Shown piece after piece: positions 1 through 8,412 of a stretch of 39,885 nt of DNA. Source of the DNA: a virus. The stretch spans positions 1-39,885 of the IMG/VR virus record IMGVR_UViG_3300042900_000713; one strand, given 5' to 3'. The notes below the pieces were generated by a model that did not search any database, was not told the DNA's origin, and saw nothing but the letters and a program-made list of their open reading frames with translations. Within the stretch, counting starts at the first letter, position 1, and every line of letters begins with the position of its first letter. The translations under genes and the position numbers were made by a program.

Positions 1-877
1 CTTTAGGTAAATTACCCACATCAATATAGAAAATTCTACGTTCTGGTGCTCTTGATATACGATAAATTACCAAAGAATCTTCAATCATCCGAAGTTGATT
101 GAGAGATTTTATTGCTTTATGTAGGTAAGATAGACAAGTTCCTTTATTTCTATCTACCAACCCAGAAGTGCAATATGAAACTGAGTCTCTTGCGATCTTT
201 ACTCCCGCATTTTGTGTTGGTGAAGAAGTTGGTTGTCCTCCCATTGCACCAACGGGATAGGAAGATTTTGGATTGTATATGAAATATTCTTCAATCTCAG
301 GAAAATCATAATCCATTGGATTTTCAACATTACTTTTCGCGTAATTTGAATTATCGTTTGGTTTCTTTTTTTGTTGCCGTACATAACGCATTTTCATTGC
401 GTCAATATACCGAAGTTCTTGTATTCCTTCTTGAGGTTTTTTTAAATCTATAACTTTATGATAATAGAGTCTACCATCAATATACCAATTCCTATAAATT
501 TCGTGAGATTTTTTGTCAAAATCCAATAATTCAAGAAGATATTTAAATTCTTCTCTTATTTTTTCTTTTATTCCATCACTTGCATTTAAATTGGATAATT
601 CAATTTTTATTGGAGAATCATTAGTGTCTGATACGATTGCTTCATTTACGATATCTTCAATAGCACTATCAACTTCCGGATGAAGTGCCATCTCACGATA
701 TCTTTTTATCATTTCAAATTCATTTCTGTAGACACCTTCTATGTCTACATATGAACCAAAAAACCCACTAGTCAAATAATGATCAACCCCGTCCTCGTTG
801 TTAGGAGCGACGGGGGATACTACTGTGGGTGATTGAGTTTGAGTGTCCTCAATTGAAAATCCAAATAATTTTGTCAT
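1..877 (-). CDS. 20: Portal vertex protein gp20, N-terminal 292 codons (gene continues past the left edge)
   Basis: The portal forms the dodecameric ring at the unique capsid vertex through which DNA is packaged and to which the neck attaches. The ORF opens at 877 and stays open to base 1. Near residues 35-60 it reads GFFGSYVDIEGVYRNEF and ALHPEVDSAIEDIVNEAIV, typical of cyanophage portals. Near the truncated end it reads EDSLVIYRISRAPERR followed by VFYIDVGNLP-type sequence (here IFYIDVGNLPK), a hallmark of T4 gp20. About half of a normal portal (500-560 aa) is present. It is the last gene of the 17-18-19-20 order, as in T4. The start has no clear Shine-Dalgarno sequence but lies 25 nt downstream of a late-promoter-like octamer. 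Confidence 0.95.
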   Translation of the reverse strand, partial: MTKLFGFSIEDTQTQSPTVVSPVAPNNEDGVDHYLTSGFFGSYVDIEGVYRNEFEMIKRYREMALHPEVDSAIEDIVNEAIVSDTNDSPIKIELSNLNASDGIKEKIREEFKYLLELLDFDKKSHEIYRNWYIDGRLYYHKVIDLKKPQEGIQELRYIDAMKMRYVRQQKKKPNDNSNYAKSNVENPMDYDFPEIEEYFIYNPKSSYPVGAMGGQPTSSPTQNAGVKIARDSVSYCTSGLVDRNKGTCLSYLHKAIKSLNQLRMIEDSLVIYRISRAPERRIFYIDVGNLPK

Positions 878-901
878 AATTAAGGTTTAACTTGATAATA
901 C

Positions 902-909
902 TATTTATC
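902..909 (-). promoter_or_regulatory. Late-promoter-like octamer before portal gene
   Basis: The minus strand reads GATAAATA, matching the T4-type late promoter core (TATAAATA, or NATAAATA in cyanophages) at seven of eight positions. It overlaps the stop codon of the tail tube gene and sits 25 nt upstream of the portal start, a plausible distance for a short leader. Identification is by pattern only. Confidence 0.5.
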
Positions 910-1528
910 AACCCTGAGCAGAGTTAGATCCAGGAGTTTCTGGATACCAGAACTGTACTTGGAATTCTACTGTGAATTCTTCAATAGTATCTGAAGTCTC
1001 ATAAGAGAGATCAATTTGTGAAATATTAGTTGGGAAAATATCCTTAAACTTATATTGAGCAAGAACATTAGCATTACCGCCAGTTCCAGTTCCAGTCTCT
1101 CTATTAACTAATGCTCTACCAAGTTGAACAACCTGAGCATCGGTCATATAAGAATTTGGTTCGGTTAGACCACTATGATCAGAGTACTGACCAATGTTCT
1201 GCATCCAAGACTCAAATGCTCTTCTATGTGAGAAGTTTTCATCGTTAATAATAGTAACCGTCCAAGAATCAAATGTCCTATCGCCAGCAACTTTTAGAAT
1301 ACGACCTCTAAAAGGAACATCAATTGGAGCAATAATAGATGCTGGAAGTGCGGCTGCTTTACATAGAAAGGTAAAGTTTTCTGCATCAAATGTACCAGCA
1401 CCATCACCCTGAACACCTAAATTTACACCACCAGGAAAACTGGGAATAGTAACTTCAAAAAGATTAGGGCGGGCACCACCGCCGATTAACTTGGATTTAA
1501 ACTGAGAGAGACCCTTGATAGTAGCCAT
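908..1528 (-). CDS. 19: Tail tube protein gp19
   Basis: This 206-aa protein would polymerise into the inner tube of the contractile tail. Size is slightly above T4 gp19 (163 aa). It sits directly after the sheath gene and before the portal gene, as in T4. Visible family-like features are an N-terminal MATIKGLSQFKSKL, the segment PFRGRILKVAGDRTFDSWT, typical of tube proteins, and a C-terminal SDTIEEFTVEFQVQFWYPE beta segment. The ribosome binding site is unusually strong (AGGAGGAA about 7 nt before ATG), in keeping with a protein needed in many copies. The start is fixed by this site. Confidence 0.95.
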   Translation of the reverse strand: MATIKGLSQFKSKLIGGGARPNLFEVTIPSFPGGVNLGVQGDGAGTFDAENFTFLCKAAALPASIIAPIDVPFRGRILKVAGDRTFDSWTVTIINDENFSHRRAFESWMQNIGQYSDHSGLTEPNSYMTDAQVVQLGRALVNRETGTGTGGNANVLAQYKFKDIFPTNISQIDLSYETSDTIEEFTVEFQVQFWYPETPGSNSAQG

Positions 1529-1551
1529 TTTTAATTCCTCCTGTTGTAATT

Positions 1552-1559
1552 AATTTATA
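1552..1559 (-). promoter_or_regulatory. Weak late-promoter-like octamer before gp19
   Basis: The minus strand reads TATAAATT, one mismatch from TATAAATA, about 24 nt upstream of the tail tube start and just 3' of the sheath stop codon. It could give extra tail tube transcripts. AT-rich sequence makes chance matches common, so support is modest. Confidence 0.35.
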
Positions 1560-1562
1560 TGA

Positions 1563-4010
1563 TCAAACAGTTCCAGCGACTTCTTCAAAAGAAACGCCAG
1601 TTCTGGTTGCAACAAAGGTCAATGTTACATAGTTAATTGATTTTGCTGGTTTTAAGAAAATATCAGCTCTAAATTCATTGTTATCAATCACATCTGGAGT
1701 GTTATTAGATTCATCGCATTTTACAAGGAATCCATAAAGACCTCTCTTTGCCTGAACATCACGAAGATAAGGTTCAACAATGTTTACGAAGTTTGCTCTT
1801 GTAATTTCGTCGTTTAACTCAAAGAGTTGTGCCTGAGCAGTTCTTTCAAGTGCTTGCTCAACTGTAAGGAAGAGACGACGAACATTAATTCTATCAAAAG
1901 CAGATGCATATCCAAGAGCAGTCTTATCTCCGTAAAGAAGAATACCAATACCAGGTTGATTGATAATGGAATTGATTCTTAGTGGATAAAGTTGATCTCT
2001 TTGTGCTTTATTTGGGTTATAAGCAAGTTTAATTGCATTGTTTAAGATTCCTCTTTGCTGTCCTGCAGGTGAGAACCAAGGGTATGCAAAAATACTAGTT
2101 CGAACCATTAATCCAGCAACATCGGCGTTACAGGGGATATAACGGAACTTATTATTAAATCTATCGTAGGTATACTTATATCCACTATCAAATACTGCAT
2201 AAGAAGAGGATATAGCAACACCATTGAAGAATTCAATGATATTATCAGTTTGGGTATCAGAATTTGTAATGTCTACAACAGATCCGCGATGAGGAGAAAT
2301 TACTGCAATACAATCTTTTCTTTGATTTGCAATAGAAACTATACTATTTGCCTTCCCTTGGGATTCGTTGATGTTTCCTAAACCAGGTCCCATAATTAGA
2401 TAATCAACCGCAATTTCATCTCTATTTGAGAATAAATTGTATGCAGTAATAAGATCACCGAGAGATGCTTGCATTCCGCCGGTTGAACTATTGTAATCTT
2501 TACCACCAGATAAGTTATATGTTACATTTCCAAGGGCACTAAAAGTTTTATCCTGAGCATCAACGTTCCAAGATCCCTGTGTGGTAGTTAATGCGACAAA
2601 TGATCCTAGACCATTAAATCCCGTTTGAACAGTTGGTTCACCTGGTTTGGTATTGTCAGAAGGATTATCTCCAACATAAACATAATTAGAGTAAACTGCC
2701 AGATAATTTTTCCACCAAGTTTTTTGTGGAGAATTTACTGAAGAAATTGCATCGGATGCTTTTGATAGTCCAATATGCTTCTCAAGGAGATTTCCTTGAA
2801 TTCCAGTCACGGAACCAGTATCATCAACAATTACTACATGAATTTCATCACTCTTAGCGTTTCTTTCAACAGAATGCTGAGAGGTTCCTGGTTTTGGTGC
2901 AAGTGAATTCCAATAAATTGAAGAATTATTAAGATCTAATGTTTGTTCATCATACCAATCTTTTACCGTTGCAACAGAATATGTTCCAACTATATTATTA
3001 AAAGATAATAAGTTTCCAGTTAGGATTGATCTTCCTTGATTTCTTTGTGCGTATGTGATCGGGGTTTCTGTCGATGCTACAGAAACTGAATTGGAAAATT
3101 GGATTGAAGTTCCTGCGACTACAGTAGCGCCAATACCCGTACTAAGTGTTATGAAAGTAGAAGCAACACCTGTAATTGCGGCATATGTCGCAACACCTAC
3201 AATTGAAACCAAATTGCTGGTTGTAATTGACTGTGTTAGATTGCTACCATCCACATACAGTATTGTTGTTGATGCAGTACCAGTAATGCTCAATGATCTT
3301 GTGGTAACTGTATCGTAACGTGTTGATGCTGCAGATACTCTAGAGGTTATTTTTACATCAATTGTACTTGGATTAGGTCCAGAACTAGTTGTATTGATTC
3401 CAGTAATAATTCCCTTTAAATATCCATTAAATGTTGAGGTTGTTCCCGATTCAGATATAGTTACATTTGTTAAAGGAATAGTAACACCAACACCAACTGT
3501 AGCACCAATACCCGATAAACTAGTTGTATTGATACCAATAATTTGATCTGCCTTATCATCAATTACGCAAACTTTAAGATCATTTGCCCAAGAACCTGGA
3601 TTCTTTGCGGCAAAGATATAATTAGCAATATCATCCGCATAATTTGCTTCATAGTCATCAAAGTTTTTGATCTTTAATGTGGGTTCTCCTGCAGTAGAGA
3701 CACCTGAAGTATTTCTAATCGCATTAGCATTTACTAGTTGCCCATCTACCCTAATAACCTTAAGAACGCCACCATATGAAAGGAATGATGAAGCACTCAT
3801 CCAGTACTCATACTGTGCATCTGTTGATGAGGGCTTTCCAAATACGTTAATAAGTTGATTCTCTGTAGTAATGTCAATTGGTTCGTTCACTGGTCCAATT
3901 GCAAAAGGTCCTGCAATTGCTCCAATATTATCTAAAACATTATCAGCTCTCCCTACAGTTAGATCAACCTCGCGGATCAGAACACCCGGAGATAATTGAG
4001 GAGTCGCCAT
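1563..4010 (-). CDS. 18: Contractile tail sheath protein gp18
   Basis: The sheath surrounds the tube and contracts on infection. The N-terminus, MATPQLSPGVLIREVDLT, is the usual start of T4-type sheath proteins. The C-terminal half (FSPAGQQRGILNNAIKLAYN, then LYPLRINSIINQPGIGILLY, EQALERTAQAQLFE and FLVKCDESNNTPD) is the conserved sheath core. At 815 aa it is well above T4 gp18 (659 aa). The extra length lies mainly at about residues 155-325, rich in Thr, Ser, Gly and Ile with GIGATVGVG-like runs, and probably forms an exposed beta domain. The start has a good Shine-Dalgarno sequence (AGGAG) and a late-promoter-like octamer upstream. It is followed by the tube gene. Confidence 0.96.
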   Translation of the reverse strand: MATPQLSPGVLIREVDLTVGRADNVLDNIGAIAGPFAIGPVNEPIDITTENQLINVFGKPSSTDAQYEYWMSASSFLSYGGVLKVIRVDGQLVNANAIRNTSGVSTAGEPTLKIKNFDDYEANYADDIANYIFAAKNPGSWANDLKVCVIDDKADQIIGINTTSLSGIGATVGVGVTIPLTNVTISESGTTSTFNGYLKGIITGINTTSSGPNPSTIDVKITSRVSAASTRYDTVTTRSLSITGTASTTILYVDGSNLTQSITTSNLVSIVGVATYAAITGVASTFITLSTGIGATVVAGTSIQFSNSVSVASTETPITYAQRNQGRSILTGNLLSFNNIVGTYSVATVKDWYDEQTLDLNNSSIYWNSLAPKPGTSQHSVERNAKSDEIHVVIVDDTGSVTGIQGNLLEKHIGLSKASDAISSVNSPQKTWWKNYLAVYSNYVYVGDNPSDNTKPGEPTVQTGFNGLGSFVALTTTQGSWNVDAQDKTFSALGNVTYNLSGGKDYNSSTGGMQASLGDLITAYNLFSNRDEIAVDYLIMGPGLGNINESQGKANSIVSIANQRKDCIAVISPHRGSVVDITNSDTQTDNIIEFFNGVAISSSYAVFDSGYKYTYDRFNNKFRYIPCNADVAGLMVRTSIFAYPWFSPAGQQRGILNNAIKLAYNPNKAQRDQLYPLRINSIINQPGIGILLYGDKTALGYASAFDRINVRRLFLTVEQALERTAQAQLFELNDEITRANFVNIVEPYLRDVQAKRGLYGFLVKCDESNNTPDVIDNNEFRADIFLKPAKSINYVTLTFVATRTGVSFEEVAGTV

Positions 4011-4043
4011 TTAATTTTCTCCTAAGTCTCAGTTAACTAAAAA

Positions 4044-4051
4044 TATTTATT
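4044..4051 (-). promoter_or_regulatory. Late-promoter-like octamer before sheath gene
   Basis: The minus strand reads AATAAATA, 34 nt upstream of the gp18 start, in one of the few real intergenic gaps (81 nt) of the late module. An AGGAG ribosome site lies between it and the ATG. Both the position and a separate transcription start for the abundant sheath and tube genes make sense for a T4-like phage. Confidence 0.55.
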
Positions 4052-4091
4052 AAAATATTATTTTTCATGGGGGAATTACTGCGTGAACACT

Positions 4092-4322
4092 TTACCAGTC
4101 AGGATATTCCCATTTTACTTCTATTATTACATTCTTTCTTGAGATAATAACTCGTTTTTTGGTGCATTCTTTACACTCATATGAATATGAAGATGCAACA
4201 TGACCTCTATCTTTTCTAGTTCTATAAAATTCATCAATTAAATTTTTAGTCTGATTACAATTTTTACATTTTCTTTCATACAAAAATAAGTGCTCAAAAC
4301 TTAAATGATTATCTAAATTCAT
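4092..4322 (-). CDS. Small two-CxxC zinc-finger protein between gp17 and gp18
   Basis: About 76 aa if started at the ATG at 4322, which overlaps the terminase stop as TAATG, a junction used repeatedly here. An ATG five codons further upstream (4337) is less likely. The protein has a CKNC pair and a CKEC pair about 30 residues apart, separated by FYRTRKDRGHVASSYSYE. This resembles the treble-clef or zinc-ribbon region at the front of some phage HNH-type proteins, but no HNH nuclease half follows. It could be a small DNA-binding protein, a remnant of a homing endonuclease, or a packaging accessory. Function is not known. Confidence 0.75.
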   Translation of the reverse strand: MNLDNHLSFEHLFLYERKCKNCNQTKNLIDEFYRTRKDRGHVASSYSYECKECTKKRVIISRKNVIIEVKWEYPDW

Positions 4323-5983
4323 TACCAAGAATTCCACATATAAGAAAATTCCGATTGCTTGTCGCCATATTCGTCAGTGAACCATCTATCTCCATCTTTA
4401 TCTACAAATGTGTCCTCATTATTCACTCCATCAACAATAAATCCGAAAGGAGACATATCTTGCTCTACTTGATTCTTTTGTTCTTCATAGATTCGTTTTC
4501 TAATATCTTGATCGGTAAGTTCTTTGAAATAATCTTGAAGAATTAACCAAGAATACATTACCAAACACATTACAAGATCATCATTTCTTCCATCTTCTGC
4601 TTCAAATGAATTTGCTTTTTGAACAAACGTAGTTAATTCATTGATAATTTCAAAATCGGTAAAAGTCAATTTATTATCTTCTATGAGAGTTTTTAAATTC
4701 AAACAACCAACTTTTTTAGTTGTTTTTGACATTTTTACGCCAAGTTGAACTTTTTTCCCAGAAAAACCTTGACCCAATATTTGCCCTGCTCTACCTCTCA
4801 TAGAACTCATAAGAAGATTTGAATATTCTAAGTCGTAATGAAGACCTGCGGCTACCTGATCTCCAACATCATTTACTTCACATAGAACATATGCTTTATT
4901 GTAAGAAAGTGCAACTTCTTTTATAATTTGAGGAAATAATATTGGTCTTATTTTATTATTTCTATACTTTCCTACAACTTTGTGTGGAAATTGTGATACA
5001 TCAATTACTACGAAAGCCGAATAATCTTTTTCTACTCCACGAGCAACATCCACCGTAACAACGTATGTATGATCTTCCTGAGGGTCTTCATAAACATCTA
5101 AACCAGCACTTGAAGTCTTTGGAGTATCAAATACCAATCTATTTAATATTGGTCCAGATATAAGGGTATCTGATGAACCTAAGAATAAACATTCAAATTC
5201 TTGTCTCCATTGGGATTCTGATGTATTTGAAATAGTTAATCTTTTAAACTCTTCATCTCTTCCCGGTACATCAGTCCAATGAACTTCAATTGGAATATAA
5301 TCATTTCTACTCTTTTGTGCGTCATCCCAGAGACGGTAGAAATGATTCATACCGTATGGAGTGCTTACGACAATAACCTTAGAAGATTTGCCTGACGTAA
5401 TTACAGGATAAACTGAACTAAAGAAATTATCTGCGACTGTATTTGGAACAAACGCAAATTCGTCCAGAAAAATAATATTATAAGTTCCACCACGAATAGA
5501 AGATGCTGAAGTAGATGCGGCCGTTATCCTGGACTTATTCTCAAGTTCTAAGGACCCCTTGTTCCACGACAAGACGCCTTGTTGTAACCACTTGGGCAAA
5601 TTCTCATAACCAGTTTGAAGGCGCGTCAGAAGGTCTCTGGCGGTGTTTGCTTTGTTTGCAAGAATTGCAATATTAGTATTATCATTAAAGATTGCATAAT
5701 GAAGAAGATATGAAACTACAACTGTGCTTTTTCCTGACTGCCTAGGTAACTTACATATAGTAAATCTATTTTTATGAAAGGTATCCACCATTTCTTCTTG
5801 AAATGGATACATATCAAAATCAGATAATCCATAATCAAGTGTAGTTATTTTTATATATTTTTTAGCGAAGTATACTGGATCTTCAGCACACTTAATCCAC
5901 TCAAGTACTTGATCTTCTGTAAATTCAATTTTGGTATTTGCTTTCTTAAGAAGTGGATTACCAAGATAGTGTTCTTCAGACAT
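4322..5983 (-). CDS. 17: Terminase large subunit gp17 (packaging ATPase and nuclease)
   Basis: The motor that pumps DNA through the portal and cuts concatemers. At 553 aa it is close to T4 gp17 (610 aa). The ATPase half shows Walker A RQSGKST at residues 81-87, Walker B IIFLDEF with D174 and E175, and the coupling motif VVSTPYG near 205-211. The nuclease half shows VTVDVARGVEKDYSAF with D312, CEVNDVG with E369, and GRNDDLV with D468 or D469, the three acidic clusters of the RNase H-like nuclease. All key residues are present, so it looks intact. In T4 it follows gp16 directly; here a 650-aa gene lies between them. No strong Shine-Dalgarno sequence is visible. Confidence 0.97.
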   Translation of the reverse strand: MSEEHYLGNPLLKKANTKIEFTEDQVLEWIKCAEDPVYFAKKYIKITTLDYGLSDFDMYPFQEEMVDTFHKNRFTICKLPRQSGKSTVVVSYLLHYAIFNDNTNIAILANKANTARDLLTRLQTGYENLPKWLQQGVLSWNKGSLELENKSRITAASTSASSIRGGTYNIIFLDEFAFVPNTVADNFFSSVYPVITSGKSSKVIVVSTPYGMNHFYRLWDDAQKSRNDYIPIEVHWTDVPGRDEEFKRLTISNTSESQWRQEFECLFLGSSDTLISGPILNRLVFDTPKTSSAGLDVYEDPQEDHTYVVTVDVARGVEKDYSAFVVIDVSQFPHKVVGKYRNNKIRPILFPQIIKEVALSYNKAYVLCEVNDVGDQVAAGLHYDLEYSNLLMSSMRGRAGQILGQGFSGKKVQLGVKMSKTTKKVGCLNLKTLIEDNKLTFTDFEIINELTTFVQKANSFEAEDGRNDDLVMCLVMYSWLILQDYFKELTDQDIRKRIYEEQKNQVEQDMSPFGFIVDGVNNEDTFVDKDGDRWFTDEYGDKQSEFSYMWNSW

Positions 5984-5995
5984 AATTTAATTACA

Positions 5996-7948
5996 CTACC
6001 ATTTTATTTTGTTAGACCACCAGGCAGCAGACATTTTTCCTTTTGCTATATTTTTTGCGTGTCTAGTTTGAAATCTATTCCTTCTGCTTGCATATTCCTT
6101 AGATTCCCCTTTTTTCTTTGGGGAACCTTTTACTCCTCGTTGACCAAAACGAATAAGTTTTTCTTGACCGTTAGAACACGCTTTGACTACGTGAGATTTT
6201 CCAGTCTCAGAATCTCCAACTGCTTGTGCTTTTGGTTTGTTGCATGGCATCTCAGACTTTTTTCCCTCTAATATTTCAACCTCTTCTTTCATTTCACGTT
6301 CTTTTCTCTTTGCTGCTGCTTTAGCAAGTGTTCTTTGCCTTGCGGATTCACGTTCAGATTGAGGAATATTAATGTCAGTTAAAGCACCAACCCTTTCTCT
6401 CGGAGGTTCTATTTCTTTTTGTTCACCCATGGGTTTTACATAATTTCTATTAGGTCCTAACTTTCCCCCATCACCACCTCTATATGCATAAATTATAGGT
6501 TCTCCGGGTTTAAAATCGGCAACTCGATAAGTAACTACTTTAGAACCTGGATAAATTTTTTGCATTTCATCAGAAACTTCTATTCTGCTTGGAATTTTAG
6601 ATTGGGGGAAGAATAATTGCATAGTATAGTATTTTCCTCTCCAAGATAATGTAACAAAAATATTGTTTCCAGTTTGTGCTTGAAGTCTTACTGCCTCATC
6701 TATATTCTCTTCTTTGACCGAAACACAATTAGGTACTTCTTTTCCACCTTTCTTTTTTGTTCCAACTTGCTTGTATCCTTTCCAGCAAGGATTTTCTTCT
6801 TTAATACTTCCAGATTTAATTATGTCAATAAATTCCGCATATACGTTTCCATTTGCATCTCTTACTGTATTGCTTTCTTTTTGAGTCTCCATTTTTTTCA
6901 ATTTTGTATAATAATCTGGTTTTTCATCCAAATGTTGAAGTGCAGTAATTCTTGCTGAACTCTTACTGGTGGTATGTTCAAATTCAACCTTAGTTCCAAT
7001 TTCTAATTGCTTTTTAATTTCTTCTACTGATATTCCATGCTTTTTAGCAAGTTCTTCTGGAGATTTGTAAGATTTCACTGGTCCTTTAGGGTCTTTCTCT
7101 TCACTCATTGGGCATTGATCTGTTCCATGAATAGGACAAGACTTTCCTTTTTTAGTGTGGGTGCAAGAACCCTCAGCAACCGGTTTACCAATACCTACTT
7201 CAGTTGGTTTTATTTTTTGTCCCGAAACTTTCATTCCTTTTGGAAGTGGTTTACACACTTCATCAGTATTGCACCAGTACATTCCCTTTCCACACTTCTC
7301 TTCACCAAGAATTTTTTCTACTAAGGATGGTTTGTATTCAGCATTAATATTTCTTATACTAGTATCTCCAGGTTTAACTAAAGGAATACTTGGACCACTT
7401 CTTTTACCTTGCGCTGCTTCCCGTTCACCAGTAGTAGATCCTTTTTGTGAAAGATTTCTTATTTTTTGAGATTTTGCACTCGCTCTAATTACTTTTGGAT
7501 CTATGTTTAAACTATCTAAATTAATACCTTCATCAACAGATTCATCACTTTCAAGATACTCAGCGGCAGTATCAATATAATCAGCAGCCTTAGTAATTTT
7601 GGATTGAACCCAGGCAGGAAGTTGCTGATTTCCGGACTTTATACTTTGACGTAGATTTTTAATTGCTCTTTCAATTGAATCTAATTCATTTCTTGCCATA
7701 TATCCTTCATCATCTTGCTTTTTACCAGATGCAATTTCTTTATGGTCTTCTTGAAGTTTTTTCATTTTTTCTTTAACCCAATTGTCTGGTGTTTTTTTGT
7801 TTTTAGATTTAAAAGCATTATGAAGTTCTTCAGCAGTAATATCATAAGATTTCATAATTTTTCTCATAAGAGAATCTATCGAATCATATGAAACATTAGA
7901 TAACTCTAATAACTTATTTTCTAATTCAATTACTGCTTGTGATAGCAT
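5996..7948 (-). CDS. Mosaic multidomain protein (DUF5661-like and DUF5872-like) between terminase subunits
   Basis: A 650-aa basic protein that reads as short domains on flexible linkers. In order: an alpha-helical N-terminus (1-70); a tract with EGYMARNELD and LPAWVQSKITKAADYIDT (81-130) that I have seen in other marine T4-like phage proteins; a Cys motif CGKGMYWC plus CKPLP (219-235); a Cys/His tract CTHTKKGKSCPIHG (262-275); a DUF5661-like segment KHGISVEEIKKQLEIG to ALQHLDEKPDYYTKL (303-350); CWKGYKQVGTKKKGG (388-402); a beta segment; and a Lys/Arg-rich DUF5872-like C-terminus (575-650) with IRFGQRGVKG and RHAKNIAKGKMSAAWW. Several motifs could bind zinc. The context suggests a packaging or internal virion role, but function is unknown. 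Confidence 0.9.
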   Translation of the reverse strand: MLSQAVIELENKLLELSNVSYDSIDSLMRKIMKSYDITAEELHNAFKSKNKKTPDNWVKEKMKKLQEDHKEIASGKKQDDEGYMARNELDSIERAIKNLRQSIKSGNQQLPAWVQSKITKAADYIDTAAEYLESDESVDEGINLDSLNIDPKVIRASAKSQKIRNLSQKGSTTGEREAAQGKRSGPSIPLVKPGDTSIRNINAEYKPSLVEKILGEEKCGKGMYWCNTDEVCKPLPKGMKVSGQKIKPTEVGIGKPVAEGSCTHTKKGKSCPIHGTDQCPMSEEKDPKGPVKSYKSPEELAKKHGISVEEIKKQLEIGTKVEFEHTTSKSSARITALQHLDEKPDYYTKLKKMETQKESNTVRDANGNVYAEFIDIIKSGSIKEENPCWKGYKQVGTKKKGGKEVPNCVSVKEENIDEAVRLQAQTGNNIFVTLSWRGKYYTMQLFFPQSKIPSRIEVSDEMQKIYPGSKVVTYRVADFKPGEPIIYAYRGGDGGKLGPNRNYVKPMGEQKEIEPPRERVGALTDINIPQSERESARQRTLAKAAAKRKEREMKEEVEILEGKKSEMPCNKPKAQAVGDSETGKSHVVKACSNGQEKLIRFGQRGVKGSPKKKGESKEYASRRNRFQTRHAKNIAKGKMSAAWWSNKIKW

Positions 7949-7955
7949 TTTATTT

Positions 7956-8405
7956 CTATTTATTATCTTGGTTATTTAATCTACTCTTTAATATTTTTGA
8001 TAACTCCGTAGTTGATCCAAAAAAGAGGGCATTAGTTACATTTGTAGGTCCACTTGAAGTTTTTACTTCTTCCAAATCTCTTAGTTTTTTTTGTAATTCA
8101 ATCAATTTCTCGGTAGAATCCGAAACATTTTTAATTAGTTGTCCAACAACTTCATACGCTCTCGGAGACTCAGTTTCCTGTGCTAATTCTAAAATACCAT
8201 TTAATGCTTCTTGTCCTTTTTCAATAATAGAGTACATATTGCCACGAGCGTATTCGTAGTCCTTTTTTATGTCACTTAAAATACTTTTAGTGTCAATCGT
8301 ATCTTCTAAAGGAACATTTTTTAATAGTTTAGGTTCAAGTTCTTGGGGAACAATCTCCCCAGTAACATTGAAGACTTCATCTAATTTATCAAATTTTTTA
8401 GGCAT
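7956..8405 (-). CDS. 16: Terminase small subunit gp16
   Basis: A 149-aa protein in the gp15-gp16-gp17 order of T4 (T4 gp16 is 164 aa). It would recognise DNA and regulate the large terminase. The middle is strongly helical: DIKKDYEYARGNMYSIIEKG, then EALNGILELAQETESPRAYE and VGQLIKNVSDSTEKLIELQK, matching the coiled-coil oligomerisation core of T4-type small terminases. The C-terminus (SSGPTNVTNALFFGSTTEL) is also usual for cyanophage gp16. It ends 7 nt before the 650-aa mosaic protein starts. Confidence 0.9.
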   Translation of the reverse strand: MPKKFDKLDEVFNVTGEIVPQELEPKLLKNVPLEDTIDTKSILSDIKKDYEYARGNMYSIIEKGQEALNGILELAQETESPRAYEVVGQLIKNVSDSTEKLIELQKKLRDLEEVKTSSGPTNVTNALFFGSTTELSKILKSRLNNQDNK

Positions 8406-8412
8406 AATTCAC

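Noticed and set aside
199-384. Short minus-strand ORF inside the portal gene
   Set aside because: It lies in another frame of the portal reading frame, which is continuous and clearly gp20.
4322-4337. Upstream ATG for the zinc-finger mini-protein
   Set aside because: It would overlap the terminase end by 16 nt, whereas the ATG at 4322 forms the TAATG junction used repeatedly in this operon.
5909-7469. Plus-strand ORFs opposite the terminase and 650-aa genes
   Set aside because: Phe/Ser/Leu-rich translations typical of the antisense of AT-rich coding DNA; no ribosome site or domain.
7957-7964. AATAAATA octamer before the 650-aa gene
   Set aside because: It is made of the terminal Asn-Lys-stop codons of gp16 and lies only 9 nt before the ATG; likely a coding coincidence.
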